64,000 nucleotides of DNA from Flabesymbios commensalis (taxonomy: Eukaryota > Annelida > Polychaeta > Terebellida > Flabelligeridae): contig OZ024907.1 of NCBI GenBank assembly GCA_964017125.1, positions 26,226,476-26,290,475 of the forward strand, written 5' to 3'. Positions within the stretch are counted from its first letter, which is position 1. Every line of letters begins with the position of its first letter. A program made the translations under genes and the position numbers. Under the pieces are notes generated by a model. The model worked only from the letters and a program-made list of their open reading frames with translations. It was not told the DNA's origin and did no database searches. Positions 1 through 10,567 of the stretch are shown here, piece by piece.

Positions 1-455
1 GGAGGGTCGCATATAGTTTTTGAAAAGGGGCGTATATTCTGGGACGGAGGGGAGATTCTGGGAGGGTCGCATATAGTTGTTGAAAAGAGGGGTATATTCT
101 GGGAGGGGGGGGGGAGGTAAATTCTTGGACCGTGGTATATGGTTGTTAAAAAGGGGATGTAGATTCTGGGAGGGTCGTACATATAAATTGGTTGAAAAGG
201 GAGGGGGGTATATTCTGGGAGGGAGGGGTAGATTCTGGGATGGAAGCATAATGTTATAATTGTTGAAAAGGGGGTGTATTCTGGGACGGAGGGGTAGATT
301 CTGGGAGGGTCGCATACAGTTGTTGAAAAGGGGAGTATATTCTGGGAGGGAGGGGTAGATTCTGGGAGGGTCGCGTATATACATTTGTTAAAAAGGGGGG
401 GGTGGATTCTGGGAAGGAGGGTTATGTTCTGGGAGTGTCGCATATACAGGCATTA
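1..455. repeat. G-rich minisatellite array 1
   Basis: Degenerate tandem repeat of about 60 bp. Each unit contains GGGAGGGTCGCATATAGTTG, a GTTGAAAAGGGG segment and one or two TTCTGGGAGGG boxes. The array runs off the left edge. Open frames in it arise only because the G-rich unit lacks stops; they resemble no protein I know. Confidence 0.85.
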
Positions 456-462
456 AAGTAAA

Positions 463-548
463 ACCTATAAACCTATAAAAACCTGTATTTGAAAAAGTAC
501 CCTATATTTTTCTGGAAATAGCCTATATACCCTATAAAAACCTATATT
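463..548. repeat. CCTATAAA/CCTATATTT block, left copy
   Basis: Short AT-rich direct repeats built on CCTATAAAAACCTATATTTT. A second block in the same orientation lies at 1158-1245, so the about 600 bp between them is bracketed by direct copies. Confidence 0.6.
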
Positions 549-1157
549 TTGATTTTGCTTTCGAAAAAATAATTTTGTTGCACTATATTTCACTTGTGAC
601 AAAGAAATGCTGTAAATATTTTTTAAGTCCTCAAATGAGTCTGAAATAAATTATTATTTAATCTTATTAGCTACATTATCCCTTGAAAAATGTCCAGCCT
701 CGCTTTGCTTGGCATCATTTTTACTAGATCTTGTCTGATATTGGGTCGGACTATAGACAGAAAAAATATTTCTATGAAAAACAAAATATATAGATCTATT
801 CACCTCCACACCTAAACAGAAAGAGATACTTTGCTTCAGACAACTCAAAGTATGAATAATTTTGTAAGTGCAATAAACAATTCAAACACTCCAGCCCTCC
901 TCTGGTTGAACCTTGGCTCCCTCACGGCGAACGGTTTGTCTTAATGCTGCCTATGTAAGTTTGAAAGACCATAACTACTACATGTAACTATAAGCTGATT
1001 ACACGGTAATTGACATGGATGGCCAGACCTGTAGACTATAAAAAGTATTAATTTTTGGCACTACGTATTATACTGTAGCCTACATCTGCGAAATTCGGTA
1101 GACCTTTGATAAGTAAAAAAGTAGGAATTTACACATGGCATACCATACCATGGAACA
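549..1157. other. Spacer between the two CCTATA blocks
   Basis: AT-rich sequence with no convincing gene. The 64-codon minus-strand frame at 654-848 has no recognisable motif and is probably chance. Confidence 0.5.
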
Positions 1158-1245
1158 CCTATAAAAACCTATAATTTTATATCAAATAAACCTATAAAAG
1201 CCTATATTTTTATGAAATAAACCTATAAAAAACCCTATATTTGCC
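1158..1245. repeat. CCTATAAA/CCTATATTT block, right copy
   Basis: Same motif and orientation as the block at 463-548, placed directly before the second minisatellite array. Confidence 0.6.
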
Positions 1246-1261
1246 CTAAATGGATTTTGAA

Positions 1262-1680
1262 GCCTGCATATAGTTGTTGAAAAGGGGGGGGGGTGTATAT
1301 TCTGGGAGGGCCGCACATATGAATTGGTTGAAAGGGGGGTATATTCTGGGAGGTAGGGGTGAATCCTGGGAGGGTCGCATAATATTATAGTTTTTGAAAA
1401 GAGGGGTAGGCCTATATTCAGGGAGGGATAGGGGTGGATTCTGGGAGTGTCGCATATATAGTTGTTGAAATGTGGGGTATATTCTGGGAGGGGGTAGATT
1501 CTGGGAGCCGAATACACTTCACATATAACAACAAAAGGGGGATCCTGGAAGGGAGGAGTAGATTCTGGGAGCCACCGTAATCTACCCCAGGGGTATAGTT
1601 ATATATTATATAGGATCTACCCCTGGGTAGATTCTGAGGCGCCCACAATCTACCCGGGTATAATCTGGGAGGGGGATATA
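1262..1680. repeat. G-rich minisatellite array 2
   Basis: Second array of the unit seen at 1-455 (GTTGTTGAAAAGGGG and TTCTGGGAGGG boxes). It decays at its right end into TCTACCCC/GGGGTAGA-type inverted pieces around 1575-1660. The minus-strand frames of 70-110 codons here are translations of the repeat. Confidence 0.85.
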
Positions 1681-1727
1681 TTTTCAGACTTTAATTACAT
1701 CGGCATTTGATCGATTGCGCGATGAAT

Positions 1728-1962
1728 TTAACCCTTATCCTGCTAACTTAATATACATTTTCACCCACTTCAAGTTGTGGGTCGCGGTAGCGAGACACAA
1801 TTTGAAGTGGGTGAAAATCATGCATATTTGTTTAATTTGAGCTCAGGGATTTGCAAATCATGATGTTTAAACACATTTTAGTTCCTAATATATCAGTGAT
1901 TTGATCGACTAATAAAACAGGTTCAAAACGACAGAAGTCGTAATCAGCAGGATGAGGGTTAA
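1728..1962. mobile_element. TTAA-flanked hairpin MITE, copy B1
   Basis: A 235-bp element bounded by TTAA on both sides. Its inverted ends are CCCTTATCCTGCT and AGCAGGATGAGGG. The left half carries a long hairpin at 1756-1818 (arms ATTTTCACCCACTTCAAG and its complement, with an inner TCGC-GGTA-GCGA stem-loop). TTAA target sites and CCC-starting ends are typical of piggyBac-type MITEs; that class is inferred because no transposase is present. Confidence 0.8.
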
Positions 1963-2380
1963 GTACGTGTCCTTGTTTTATCATGTTTATTACAGACTTA
2001 TATAGGGCCTATTGGTCATGGTAGACCTAGTTGATAATTACATTTCATTGGAATAATGCTTTGGCGTGTACATTTAACTTCCGGTGTTCAGGTGTTTATG
2101 CCCCTCATTTTTTTTCAAGAAATTTGTTGATCTCGGTGTAGGCCTACATCGGTCGCCAACGTACAGAAACACCCCTTGCTTTTTCGCATTGACAAAACCG
2201 TTTTGGCCAGAGACACATTATTTTCGAACATAGGTCTAACGTAGTAGGCCTAACGTGCTATTTCCTATATCAACCATTACATCGGCATGTAGGCATATTA
2301 CAGCGGCAAGTAGCCTAAGTCGGGTGTGTTACGGAAGTCTTATAACCAAAATCGAGAAACACACTCCTATTAATTATACT

Positions 2381-2386
2381 TTTATT
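2381..2386 (-). terminator. Poly(A) signal for MECR
   Basis: AATAAA on the minus strand, about 68 bases past the MECR stop codon at 2454-2456. This is the right place for the 3' end signal of a short 3' UTR. Confidence 0.6.
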
Positions 2387-2453
2387 TCTCATGCTCGACA
2401 GCAAATTACCTAACATTAGCTAAGCTATCGGTATGATATCCAATATAGGCTTA

Positions 2454-3614
2454 TTATTCGTGCATGACCAATATTTGTTTTTCTGATGTGTATGGCTTCA
2501 TGGACCTTTGAACTGCATCACGAAACTGTTTTATTGGTACTTCCCTGTGTATTGGGGGTGCCAATTTCCCTTGACGAACAATATCACACAAAGAATCCCA
2601 CATGATCTGTTTCTCTTCGTTACTGTGAGTTTTATTCCATTCAGTCATCCAATATCCTCTTAGCTTTATGTCTTTGAATATGAGTGGGCCCGCAGGCACA
2701 AGCATTGGCATCTTTGACATACCTCCATATGTCACCACACTTGCCCCATTGTCGAGGCATTTGAAAAGATCAGAAGCCGTCTTTCCTCCTACACAATTTA
2801 GAGCAAGTTTTGCTTTTGGTATAGTCTTCATGAATTCTTTCAGTTCTTTTCCCCTAACAAAGCCATCAGTTAACACATGTGAAGCACCAAGGGAATGCAA
2901 GTGTTGAACAAGTTGATGTAGGTCTTCTCTCTCTCTCACGATATTAATTGTCCTCAGACCAAAATATGCTGCAATTTGGATTACAGCCTGTCCAACGCCA
3001 CTGTTTGCCGCATTTTGAATAACAACATCGCCAGGCTCCAATGATTCAAAATCAACCAGCATTCTGTAAGCAGTGCATGCTGTAACTCCCATTGTAGCTA
3101 ATGTTAGTAGTGGCACAGTGTTGTCAACTTTGTTCAATTCAGAAGCTGAACATTGTTTTCTAGTACACCAAGTTCCCATTCCAGATGATCCGGGAACAAC
3201 CCAATCCCCTATGGTTAAATGTTCCACATTCTCACCCACTGCTACCACTTCACCCACACCTTCGTTTCCTCCGACGGCTGGTAGAGAAGGTTTTAATGGA
3301 TAGACGCCCTGTATCATATTTATATCGGCAGGGTTTATAGGTGCAGCCAACATTTTAACAGTCACTTCTGAACCCATATTCCGTGGTTGTGCTGTACATT
3401 TAGAGAGCGAATCTGTATTGCTTGGATACGGGTCGTCTGATTCGAGACCGTTCAATACTTTGACAGGGTCCCCTTGTTCTTTGTAGACAACAGAGAAACA
3501 ATGAGGTTGTGTCCTAATCTGTCCCGGGAGCAGTCCATGCCCATGTATATGTTTATGCACTGACATTTTGTTTAAAATAGTCTTCACTATTTTTCCATTC
3601 GAATATCGTAACAT
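2454..3614 (-). CDS. MECR: Mitochondrial trans-2-enoyl-CoA reductase (MECR), uninterrupted frame
   Basis: A 386-residue protein of the medium-chain dehydrogenase/reductase family, matching animal MECR over its whole length. MECR performs the last, NADPH-dependent step of mitochondrial fatty acid synthesis (2-enoyl-ACP/CoA to acyl), which supplies lipoic acid precursors. Visible motifs: KMLAAPINPADINMIQG at about 87-103, the family's catalytic Tyr at 105 (GVYPL), LPAVGGNEGV at 111-120, nucleotide-binding NAANSGVGQA at 201-210, LALNCVGG and VTYGGMSK further on, and a SMKPYTSEKQIL end. The first 40 residues are basic and hydroxylated, compatible with a mitochondrial targeting peptide; Met17 is a possible alternative start. 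No intron interrupts the frame, although vertebrate MECR genes have about ten exons, so this is either an intron-poor gene or an intact retrocopy. It is transcribed away from SPAG17. Confidence 0.93.
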   Translation of the reverse strand: MLRYSNGKIVKTILNKMSVHKHIHGHGLLPGQIRTQPHCFSVVYKEQGDPVKVLNGLESDDPYPSNTDSLSKCTAQPRNMGSEVTVKMLAAPINPADINMIQGVYPLKPSLPAVGGNEGVGEVVAVGENVEHLTIGDWVVPGSSGMGTWCTRKQCSASELNKVDNTVPLLTLATMGVTACTAYRMLVDFESLEPGDVVIQNAANSGVGQAVIQIAAYFGLRTINIVREREDLHQLVQHLHSLGASHVLTDGFVRGKELKEFMKTIPKAKLALNCVGGKTASDLFKCLDNGASVVTYGGMSKMPMLVPAGPLIFKDIKLRGYWMTEWNKTHSNEEKQIMWDSLCDIVRQGKLAPPIHREVPIKQFRDAVQRSMKPYTSEKQILVMHE

Positions 3615-5008
3615 TTTGATGATCTTGTATTCGACTCTGCACTAATCAAACGAGACTGAAGTTTTTCATTTAGTGCTGGTAGCTGGTGTATCCAGGGCCT
3701 TCCATGTGAAATAAATGCTTAAATATTTGATTGTTTTGACTCCTGTATGATATATTCTAGAGAAACCGGATGCAGGCGTCTGCTGTTTGTCTGTGTGTTT
3801 GTTTGATATAATAACTAGCCCGTAAGCGGGCTGCCCGGGCCTTCTGATAATCCTATTGCTCCCGGGCAATCGCTTATATCCTGCCATTGGTTCAGTTGCT
3901 TTTGGCTCACAGAGCCGCGGTGGGCCACTTCTAGAACCGAAATAAATGTGGTCACCAACTTTCACGTTCCTTGCGGTACCACCTTTGTAGGCCTAGATCC
4001 ACGATATCTAAAGACACCATAGAACCAGTGATTTTTTATGAGCGGAGATCTAATATGACTAAATTTTTATTGATTTAAATTTTATCATCCAATACAGGAT
4101 CCACCAAGGAGAACTAGCAAGGAGCAGCCCAACGTACAGTCCAAATGTCAGTCAAGTAACGTTAGTAGCCTGGGGTTAGTGAACAGTCAGGCTTTTAATT
4201 GAAAGTTAAAAATGTCACACATCCCAGCTAATCACAAAGATAATCAGACCCAGGCGAGAATACGTGGCTGGCTGCCTTAGTAAACTAGCAAAGGAAAGAG
4301 ATGTTCCTTCATAATGAAAAGTGACGTAAAGCAATGATTTACTACTACCGGTACTACTACTACTACTTGAATATGAAAATAAACCCTCCCATTGTATTTG
4401 CACAAAAATCCACAGTAGGCCAAATCCTGGTAATTTCATTTTTGGAAATACATGTAGGCCTACATGTAGCGTAGGGTGTGGACATTAGTGTTACTGCAAA
4501 GTGTCTTTATGTTAAGGTGTTTTCTATACATATTTCCAATTTCACAGTATGGGTGGGTGACATCACGATACCGCTGTATTGTTTGTTTTTTATATTGTGA
4601 TATGTGAAGCTTAATGCGGTTAGCACAAACAGTAGACCTATCACGCTGCGCGGTTAGGTAGATTTGTAATATAGGATTGCGGTGAGAAGCATACCCTATA
4701 GGCTAGTACCGTGGTACGGTACAAGCGTGTTTTTTGTCTGTTTTGGCCTGTTTTAGATGAGAAAAAATCTAATGAGAGAAGACTAAAAAAAAAAAAATTC
4801 TGGAAAATGAGGGCGACGAAATATAAAAAAATTGACCTATTTCAAAAAAGGTCATGATGTCGACGAAAAATCAAGAAAAAAAACATAGCTAGATAAATGT
4901 TTTTTTCATCTTCTGAAATTGACTGTTTTTTCGGAAATCGGCAACTATCCAATGCGTGCGCTTCACGCGGCTTGGCAAAAAAAACATGTTTTTTTGTAAT
5001 GCGCGGCC
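3615..5008. other. Intergenic, no gene recognised
   Basis: Upstream flank of MECR. A GC-rich patch at about 3818-3925 contains short palindromes (AGCCCGTAAGCGGGCT, GCCCGGGC). The 99-codon minus-strand frame across it (3666-3965) has no recognisable domain and I do not call it a gene. Confidence 0.4.
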
Positions 5009-5009
5009 T

Positions 5010-5118
5010 CCCAGCAAACACGAGACGTTGACCTGATGTTGGGCCAATGCTGGGCCAGCGTCGTAGACGGTGGCCTAGCGTTGGTCCAACATCGGGACAA
5101 CGTCTCGTGTTTGCTGGG
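5010..5118. mobile_element. Palindromic MITE, CCAGCAAACA family (copy E1)
   Basis: Nearly complete palindrome of about 109 bp. It opens with CCAGCAAACACGAGACGTTG and closes with the complement (CAACGTCTCGTGTTTGCTGG); the middle holds TTGGGCC / GGCCTAGCGTTGG pieces. Related, more decayed copies occur near 20090, 31400, 38515, 39857, 41030, 48908, 50260, 50690 and 62378. No transposase. Confidence 0.75.
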
Positions 5119-5119
5119 C

Positions 5120-6690
5120 TTAATCTAACACGAGCACTCATCTAAGCCAGAGAGAAAACATAGTGGCCTAAAGCTTAGAGCAGGTTAATTTTCAGCCAAT
5201 TAGAAGCACACTTGTCCTCGGTTAATATATTGATGTGTGCTCTGACAGGCCCACGTAGCTCAACAATACTAATATAACCGGCTCCCACTATTTAGGAACC
5301 CAGTTCAAAGCAAAAAATGCTAACATTGGCTCAATGATGGTGAGGTGCCAGATCACGCTTCTAACGTCAACTTGGCACCCCATCAACCATCAATCCGCCA
5401 TAGCAACAGCGTGCACACTGACCATTTCTCAATCGAGTCGCATAGGCTGCATGCACTCTTACCTGGCCTTTACATCCAATGCCTGAGTTACGTCCAACCG
5501 GTTTTAACTTTATTAACAGGGTAGAACGGGACCACAACTATTGTTTATTGGTCATCCACTCAGTGGCATATAGCGGTAGTTTTAATAATCACCACTAAAA
5601 TGTTGAAAATTAGTTTCAGTAAGTTTAAATTTGTGAATAATCTTTTAGAGTTGTATAAATATAGTATATAGGGCCTACAGATATATATTATGAGAGTGGT
5701 GAAATATTAACCCTGGTGCATTAAACTTTCCAGAGGGTCTTTTTTGCTACCATGTAAAATAATATTCAGCATAGCTCTATTTTTTCTCTGTTTCTGGTGC
5801 TGGAAACATATACATATCACGACAACGCTGTTTAATTTTATTCGAATTAGTTGTGATGCATATTTTAAATATCCTGTGCTTGTTTAATTATATGATATTG
5901 GCAAGTTTGCTTTTATGTTTATATATCATATCGATTTTCATGTTTTACAGAACTCACCCTGTTGTATAAATACATGTACACATCTATTTTATATTGTTTA
6001 TATTAATGACGCATATGTCTACATAGATTTCCCGTCGTCAAAAAATATGTATCTATCTATGATATAGAACACTTTCAATTTTTTAGCAATAACTGTAAAT
6101 ACATGTCTCCAAATTTTTTAAAAAAAGTTTGCATTGTTTGAAGATTTTTATAGAAAAATTTAAGTAAAAACATGTATTTAAAACACATATTCTTTTACAA
6201 GCATTCATCATAGAAATCAAGTTTTTGCTTGATATATACGGTAATATGCTTGACTGGTCCTCAGTCCCATTATTACGTTAATGCAAGTCATGACCGCTGG
6301 CTTTATTTCTAATATGTCTTTGCTTAATTATAAAATAAAGCAGTGATGTAACATTGATGAAACGACTGAATCACCAGTTATTTATTATCAACACGTGGTC
6401 CAGGTTTTTTTTATTGCAAATTATGTCTTTACTGTTAACAATAGCCAATATAGCATGTTATGTATACACCAGAGGGTGTAGTACGTCATGACATCATGTT
6501 AATAGCGTGAAGATTTTGTTTATGAACAAAGACTACTTCAATATCAAATTAACAAAATTAATCTAATAAATTAACAAAATTATTGCTTTATCGTTACAAA
6601 AACAAATAATAAAGAATATGACTAAATAACATACTGATCGGCTATTGCACACTATGCAGGCGTGTTATAATATCAAGTTATAGACATTAA
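5120..6690. other. Intergenic AT-rich DNA, nothing recognised
   Basis: No frame, repeat family or RNA gene that I can support. Short low-complexity AT runs only. Confidence 0.4.
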
Positions 6691-6691
6691 A

Positions 6692-6791
6692 GTAGGTGGG
6701 TCATTATGATTCACTGAGTAAACATTCAGGGCGCCGTAGGCCTACAGGTAACGTAAATATTTTGATTCAGTGAGACATATAATGACCCATC
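6692..6791. repeat. Short inverted-repeat element
   Basis: Left arm GGTGGGTCATTATGATTCAC and right arm ending ATAATGACCCATC pair over about 25 bases around a GGCGCC-containing centre. Probably a MITE of about 100 bp. Confidence 0.55.
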
Positions 6792-6797
6792 TATAAT

Positions 6798-8060
6798 GAC
6801 ATAATAATTAAATATTTTTTATATAGCGCTTAAATTCACATGTGCTCAGTGCGCTTCACAATCTTTACAGTTAAAAATTGTATTGAATTAAAAACTAGTT
6901 AAAAATTATTCTTAAAAGCGACAATCGCTAAATAAGTAATAGAGAACTAGTTTGGAGAGTATGGTTGCATGATCAGCAGTATCAAATGCAGTGGAGAAGT
7001 TCAGCAGTACCATGTCCACAGCTTTGCCTTGATCCAGTGACAGCAGAATATCAATGTGGACACATGTAAGTGCAGTCTCAATGCTGTGGTCTATAAGCGA
7101 ACCTCATTTTCTCAGCATGTCCATTTAAAGTGATGTGTTAGTGGAGTCGTGCTGATATCATTTTTTCTGTGAGCTTTCATAAAAACGATAAATTTGAGAT
7201 TGGTCAGTAGTTTTTTTTTGTCATGTGGGTTTAAATTAGCTTTTCAAAGAGGAGGTCTGACGTGAGCAATTTCAAAAAGGTCAGGTATAGTGAATTGGAC
7301 AATAGAGATGTTGATAATGTCCTTTATCACTGGGAGCAAATTATCAGTACACTGCGTCAGGAGATCAGTTGGTATGGGATCTAGTGAGCAGGATCTGTTT
7401 GGTAACTTGTTTATTATGTTCTTTACCTCCTCTCATGTACGAAGTCAAAATGTAGCCTACTAAGCACCTAATATCACCAGGCTTGTGAGTTATTGTATTA
7501 GTCTTAGTGTCCGAAAAAAACATGTCGAATTTTCTTGAAAACGCCCAGGAAATGGAGGTGATTTATGAGGGTGAACTGAAGAAAGTAGTAAATAGTATAG
7601 TACTGACGACCCCCCTCTTCTTTCTCACTAAACACACATTGAAAAAACCATCACCTCATACAGAGGTGTGCAGTTTCCTGGCTGGTCAATGAAGAAGATG
7701 GTGAAACTTTCTGCTATGTCTTTAGTAAAAGAAGACTTAGGGAGTGGAATATCTTTGTCAAGATGCATGAGTTGTTTAGACACTTTAAACTAGATGTTTT
7801 GCTGATCAACTAAATCGTTATGATATATACGCTATAATAAATCTTTTTAGCATTCTGAATAAGACCATCAAGCAGTTGGTGATGATCTCTATATGCAGCT
7901 GTCTGTGTATTTCGACTTGATCCTTGTGCCACCTCCTCTCCAGCCGACGTCATTTTCCCCTTGTACGATAGATGACATAGATGTCATCGTTAAACCAAGG
8001 TGCTTTATAATCTATCTTAACTGTCTTCTCCTTCATAGGAGCATATGGTATCTATAAGCT
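6798..8060 (-). mobile_element. Decayed L2/CR1-type LINE fragment
   Basis: Read on the minus strand, 7070-6955 translates to KAVDMVLLNFSTAFDTADHA, the typical reverse-transcriptase fingers/palm start (DLSAAFDTVDH in intact relatives). Upstream on that strand are DPIPTDLL-type (about 7380) and KAPWFNDDI-type (about 8010) segments, in the order expected between endonuclease and RT. A TTGTGAAGCGCACTGAGC...GCGCTATATAA tail at about 6870-6810 resembles an L2-like 3' end. The region after the RT core is missing and many frameshifts and stops are present, so this is a dead, internally deleted copy. Confidence 0.7.
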
Positions 8061-8810
8061 AGACCCGACAATTAACATATCATTGTATTGCTGAACAGCA
8101 TCTTAATTGAAGGTCTGCTATAGGGGATGTAATAAGCTCTGATGTCGCTCGTAAAACAGTTGATGTCAATATTTTTTTAGCTCGCGTTGGTGCACAATTT
8201 TACATAGCTTTGATGGAACTGCTTGATGTAGATTACATATTAAATAGAGGTGAATGACCCCTGCGAAGCGAGGTAAAACATCTCCATTCTGGACAAGCTG
8301 TTCATTCTGGCGAGATATATATAAGATCAAGAGTAGGACGAGATCTATGTGCTCACTCATTTACATTCTGCTTGAAATTGGTAGAAGATAATTTGACAGC
8401 AAACACGATATAGTGCCAATGCGTTAGCAATGTTAAATCTGTTGTAGACAGCTATATGATGCTATCTCCTCTAATGTGTGTTACGTTTCATCCATTCAGT
8501 GATGGATGGAGAAATAGTAGGCCTAGTTTTGTGTTCATGCGACACTGAAATCGGATTTGGTTTAGAAAAAAGGAACAAAAAGTGTCTACTTGCGGTTCTG
8601 GAACTTTCCAAATTTACCACATTTGGTTGTAAATTCAATTTTACTGCACCGAGGCATTGTAAGATGTTTGTCTTTATATATCGATTTTCATGTAGAAATG
8701 TTTCTTGAAGAAATGTGCATGTCAGAATCACAATAAGAACTTTCGTTCCAACTGTTCACAGGTGTGTAAAAAAACAACCAAAAAGTGACATTTGAGTGTC
8801 AATGTATTTC

Positions 8811-9836
8811 GTCACGTTAGCACGAAGGTAAAATAAGCCTACACATAGCAAATGTTTCCAGTATGTCTGAAAGTGTATCATACTCTGATATGAAAATGCT
8901 TTCTTTTTATATATAATTGTGGAATATGCATATAAATAGAAGGAATGGCATATCTTACAATGCTATCTTGACAGTGTCAATTCCCTAAATTCGTCCAGGT
9001 CTCATAAGTGCTTTAATATATGAACAAGATTATTCTTTTCCGGCTACCTACTATCATGGCAAGGTGTCGGAAAAAATGGGTAATGGAGAAATGAAAGTTG
9101 CAGGTTATATATAGTTGAAATCACCTGCTCTGATGTTTTTATGATCAAATAAAATAGGTATTGTAATGTACGTTAGCATGGCACAGTACTGCAAACATAA
9201 TATCAGGTGTACAATTAAATATTAAAACACTATAATGCTGTGTATAATAATATGCATGGTCCATTCACACCATTCACTGAACATAGGCTGCATTTGTATA
9301 TGAGCCACAACAGTCTTAAAAATGTGCTAACGTGAGATAAATTTGGACACTTTGAGAAAAGTTTTGACACTTAATTGTTTATGTGACAATATACTTGACA
9401 CATATTAGTGTATAGTGACATGCTCTTTGACACTTCATTTGTTAACGTGACACTTTGTGTGACACTGGAACTGTCAACGTGGCAGTGTCATTTATAGGGT
9501 AAGCCATCCCCCAAAAATAAGGTATCCAAATGTGATTTGTGTTCAGTGCAATTGTGTTTGCATATCAAGTATTATATTAGTGTTTGAAAAATGTTCTTTA
9601 ACAACAGACTACTTTGGGAAGTGTCACTGGCATTTGTCACGTTAGCACTTGATGTTTATTCCAGACAGCAAAAATAAAATGTTGTAGCCCTTCTACAATG
9701 CAACAATCTGAAACCAGTCATTCAAGTGAATATTTCTAGCTGTATGCATATAAATGCTGGGCAAGGACACAAATTCTATTAGCACTGTTGCTAACGTGAC
9801 ACTAGCAACATGTCAAAATAAACGTCACGTTAGCTT
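8811..9836. repeat. Cluster of CACGTTAGC / GCTAACGTG words
   Basis: At least six copies of CACGTTAGC or its complement GCTAACGTG, or one-off variants, lie in about 1 kb in both orientations (near 8812, 9325, 9441, 9637, 9789 and 9823). They are interspersed with TGACACTT-like words. No terminal inverted repeat was found, so its status as a mobile element is uncertain. Confidence 0.45.
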
Positions 9837-10357
9837 GACTTAAATGCAACAAAAAACACACTTAGCTTTATTAAAATATATACTTGTTTAATCAGAAATA
9901 TAATCTTCTGACTTTAAATTTTCATTTGAAGCTGCTTCGCTGTTCCTCATCTAGCCTATTAATTTTAATTATATTTTATTACTTTATTACTATAATACTT
10001 TTTTATCATTGAAATTCATCAGATATCTGTTTTGAACACAAGTTGATTATAAATCCACAGCCCAAAATCACTTTGTCCGAACTGGTGGATGAACTGGGCG
10101 AAATCAGTGTCCGCAGAAAAGGGCAAAATATCGATTCCGATGAAACCTTGTTGTTAGTGTTCTTATATTTCTTAAATAATTTATAACTGTTCAACGTATT
10201 TTTTTCTCTTGATTCAATCAACTCTAGAGATAAAAAAATATACGTAATATTTTCGAGCATTGTGAAAAGTTCATATATATATTACTATTTCTTGTTAATC
10301 AACTTAATGTTTAATTTCGTTGACACGGATAATGACCTAAACCAGGCAGGCACTGCC

Positions 10358-10371
10358 ACTGTCATGGCAAC
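10358..10371 (+). promoter_or_regulatory. Candidate X-box (RFX site) of SPAG17
   Basis: ACTGTCATGGCAAC fits the ciliary X-box pattern RYYNYYN(1-3)RRNRAC at every position and ends 106 bases before the SPAG17 start codon. RFX factors switch on ciliary genes through such sites, usually within a few hundred bases of the start. The motif is short, so chance remains possible, but position and gene identity agree. Confidence 0.6.
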
Positions 10372-10477
10372 CTGCAAATCCAACACCAAATTGTCAGAAG
10401 GCTGAATGATGTTCCATGTTAAATGATAGACTCTACTTTGAATTATACAAATTATCTCAACTGTATTAGAAGGCATA

Positions 10478-10567
10478 ATGTCCAAGAAACGATCAAAAAG
10501 CAATGTGGGATCTGCAGGCTTGCAAAGATGGGAGCAAGCCATTTTAACAGGACAATTTTGTGAAGAG
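10478..10567 (+). CDS. SPAG17: SPAG17 exon 1 (start codon)
   Basis: Codes residues 1-30, opening [11 protein letters not shown] and ending [11 protein letters not shown] plus CEE. This matches the vertebrate N-terminus (MAPKKEKGG...KIWEPSLIAAQF). Donor GAG|GTGTTG, phase 0, joins in frame to exon 2 (EKWQATVAF). The join spans an 8.2 kb intron that contains a LINE. Confidence 0.82.

Noticed and set aside
1182-1648. Minus-strand frames of 69-111 codons rich in Pro
   Set aside because: They are translations of the G-rich minisatellite.
3818-3925. Possible tRNA-like or SINE head (GC-rich palindromes)
   Set aside because: No A-box/B-box pair or cloverleaf could be drawn.
3666-3965. A 99-codon minus-strand frame upstream of MECR
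   Set aside because: No recognisable domain; the sequence is GC-palindrome rich and no splice link to MECR could be supported.
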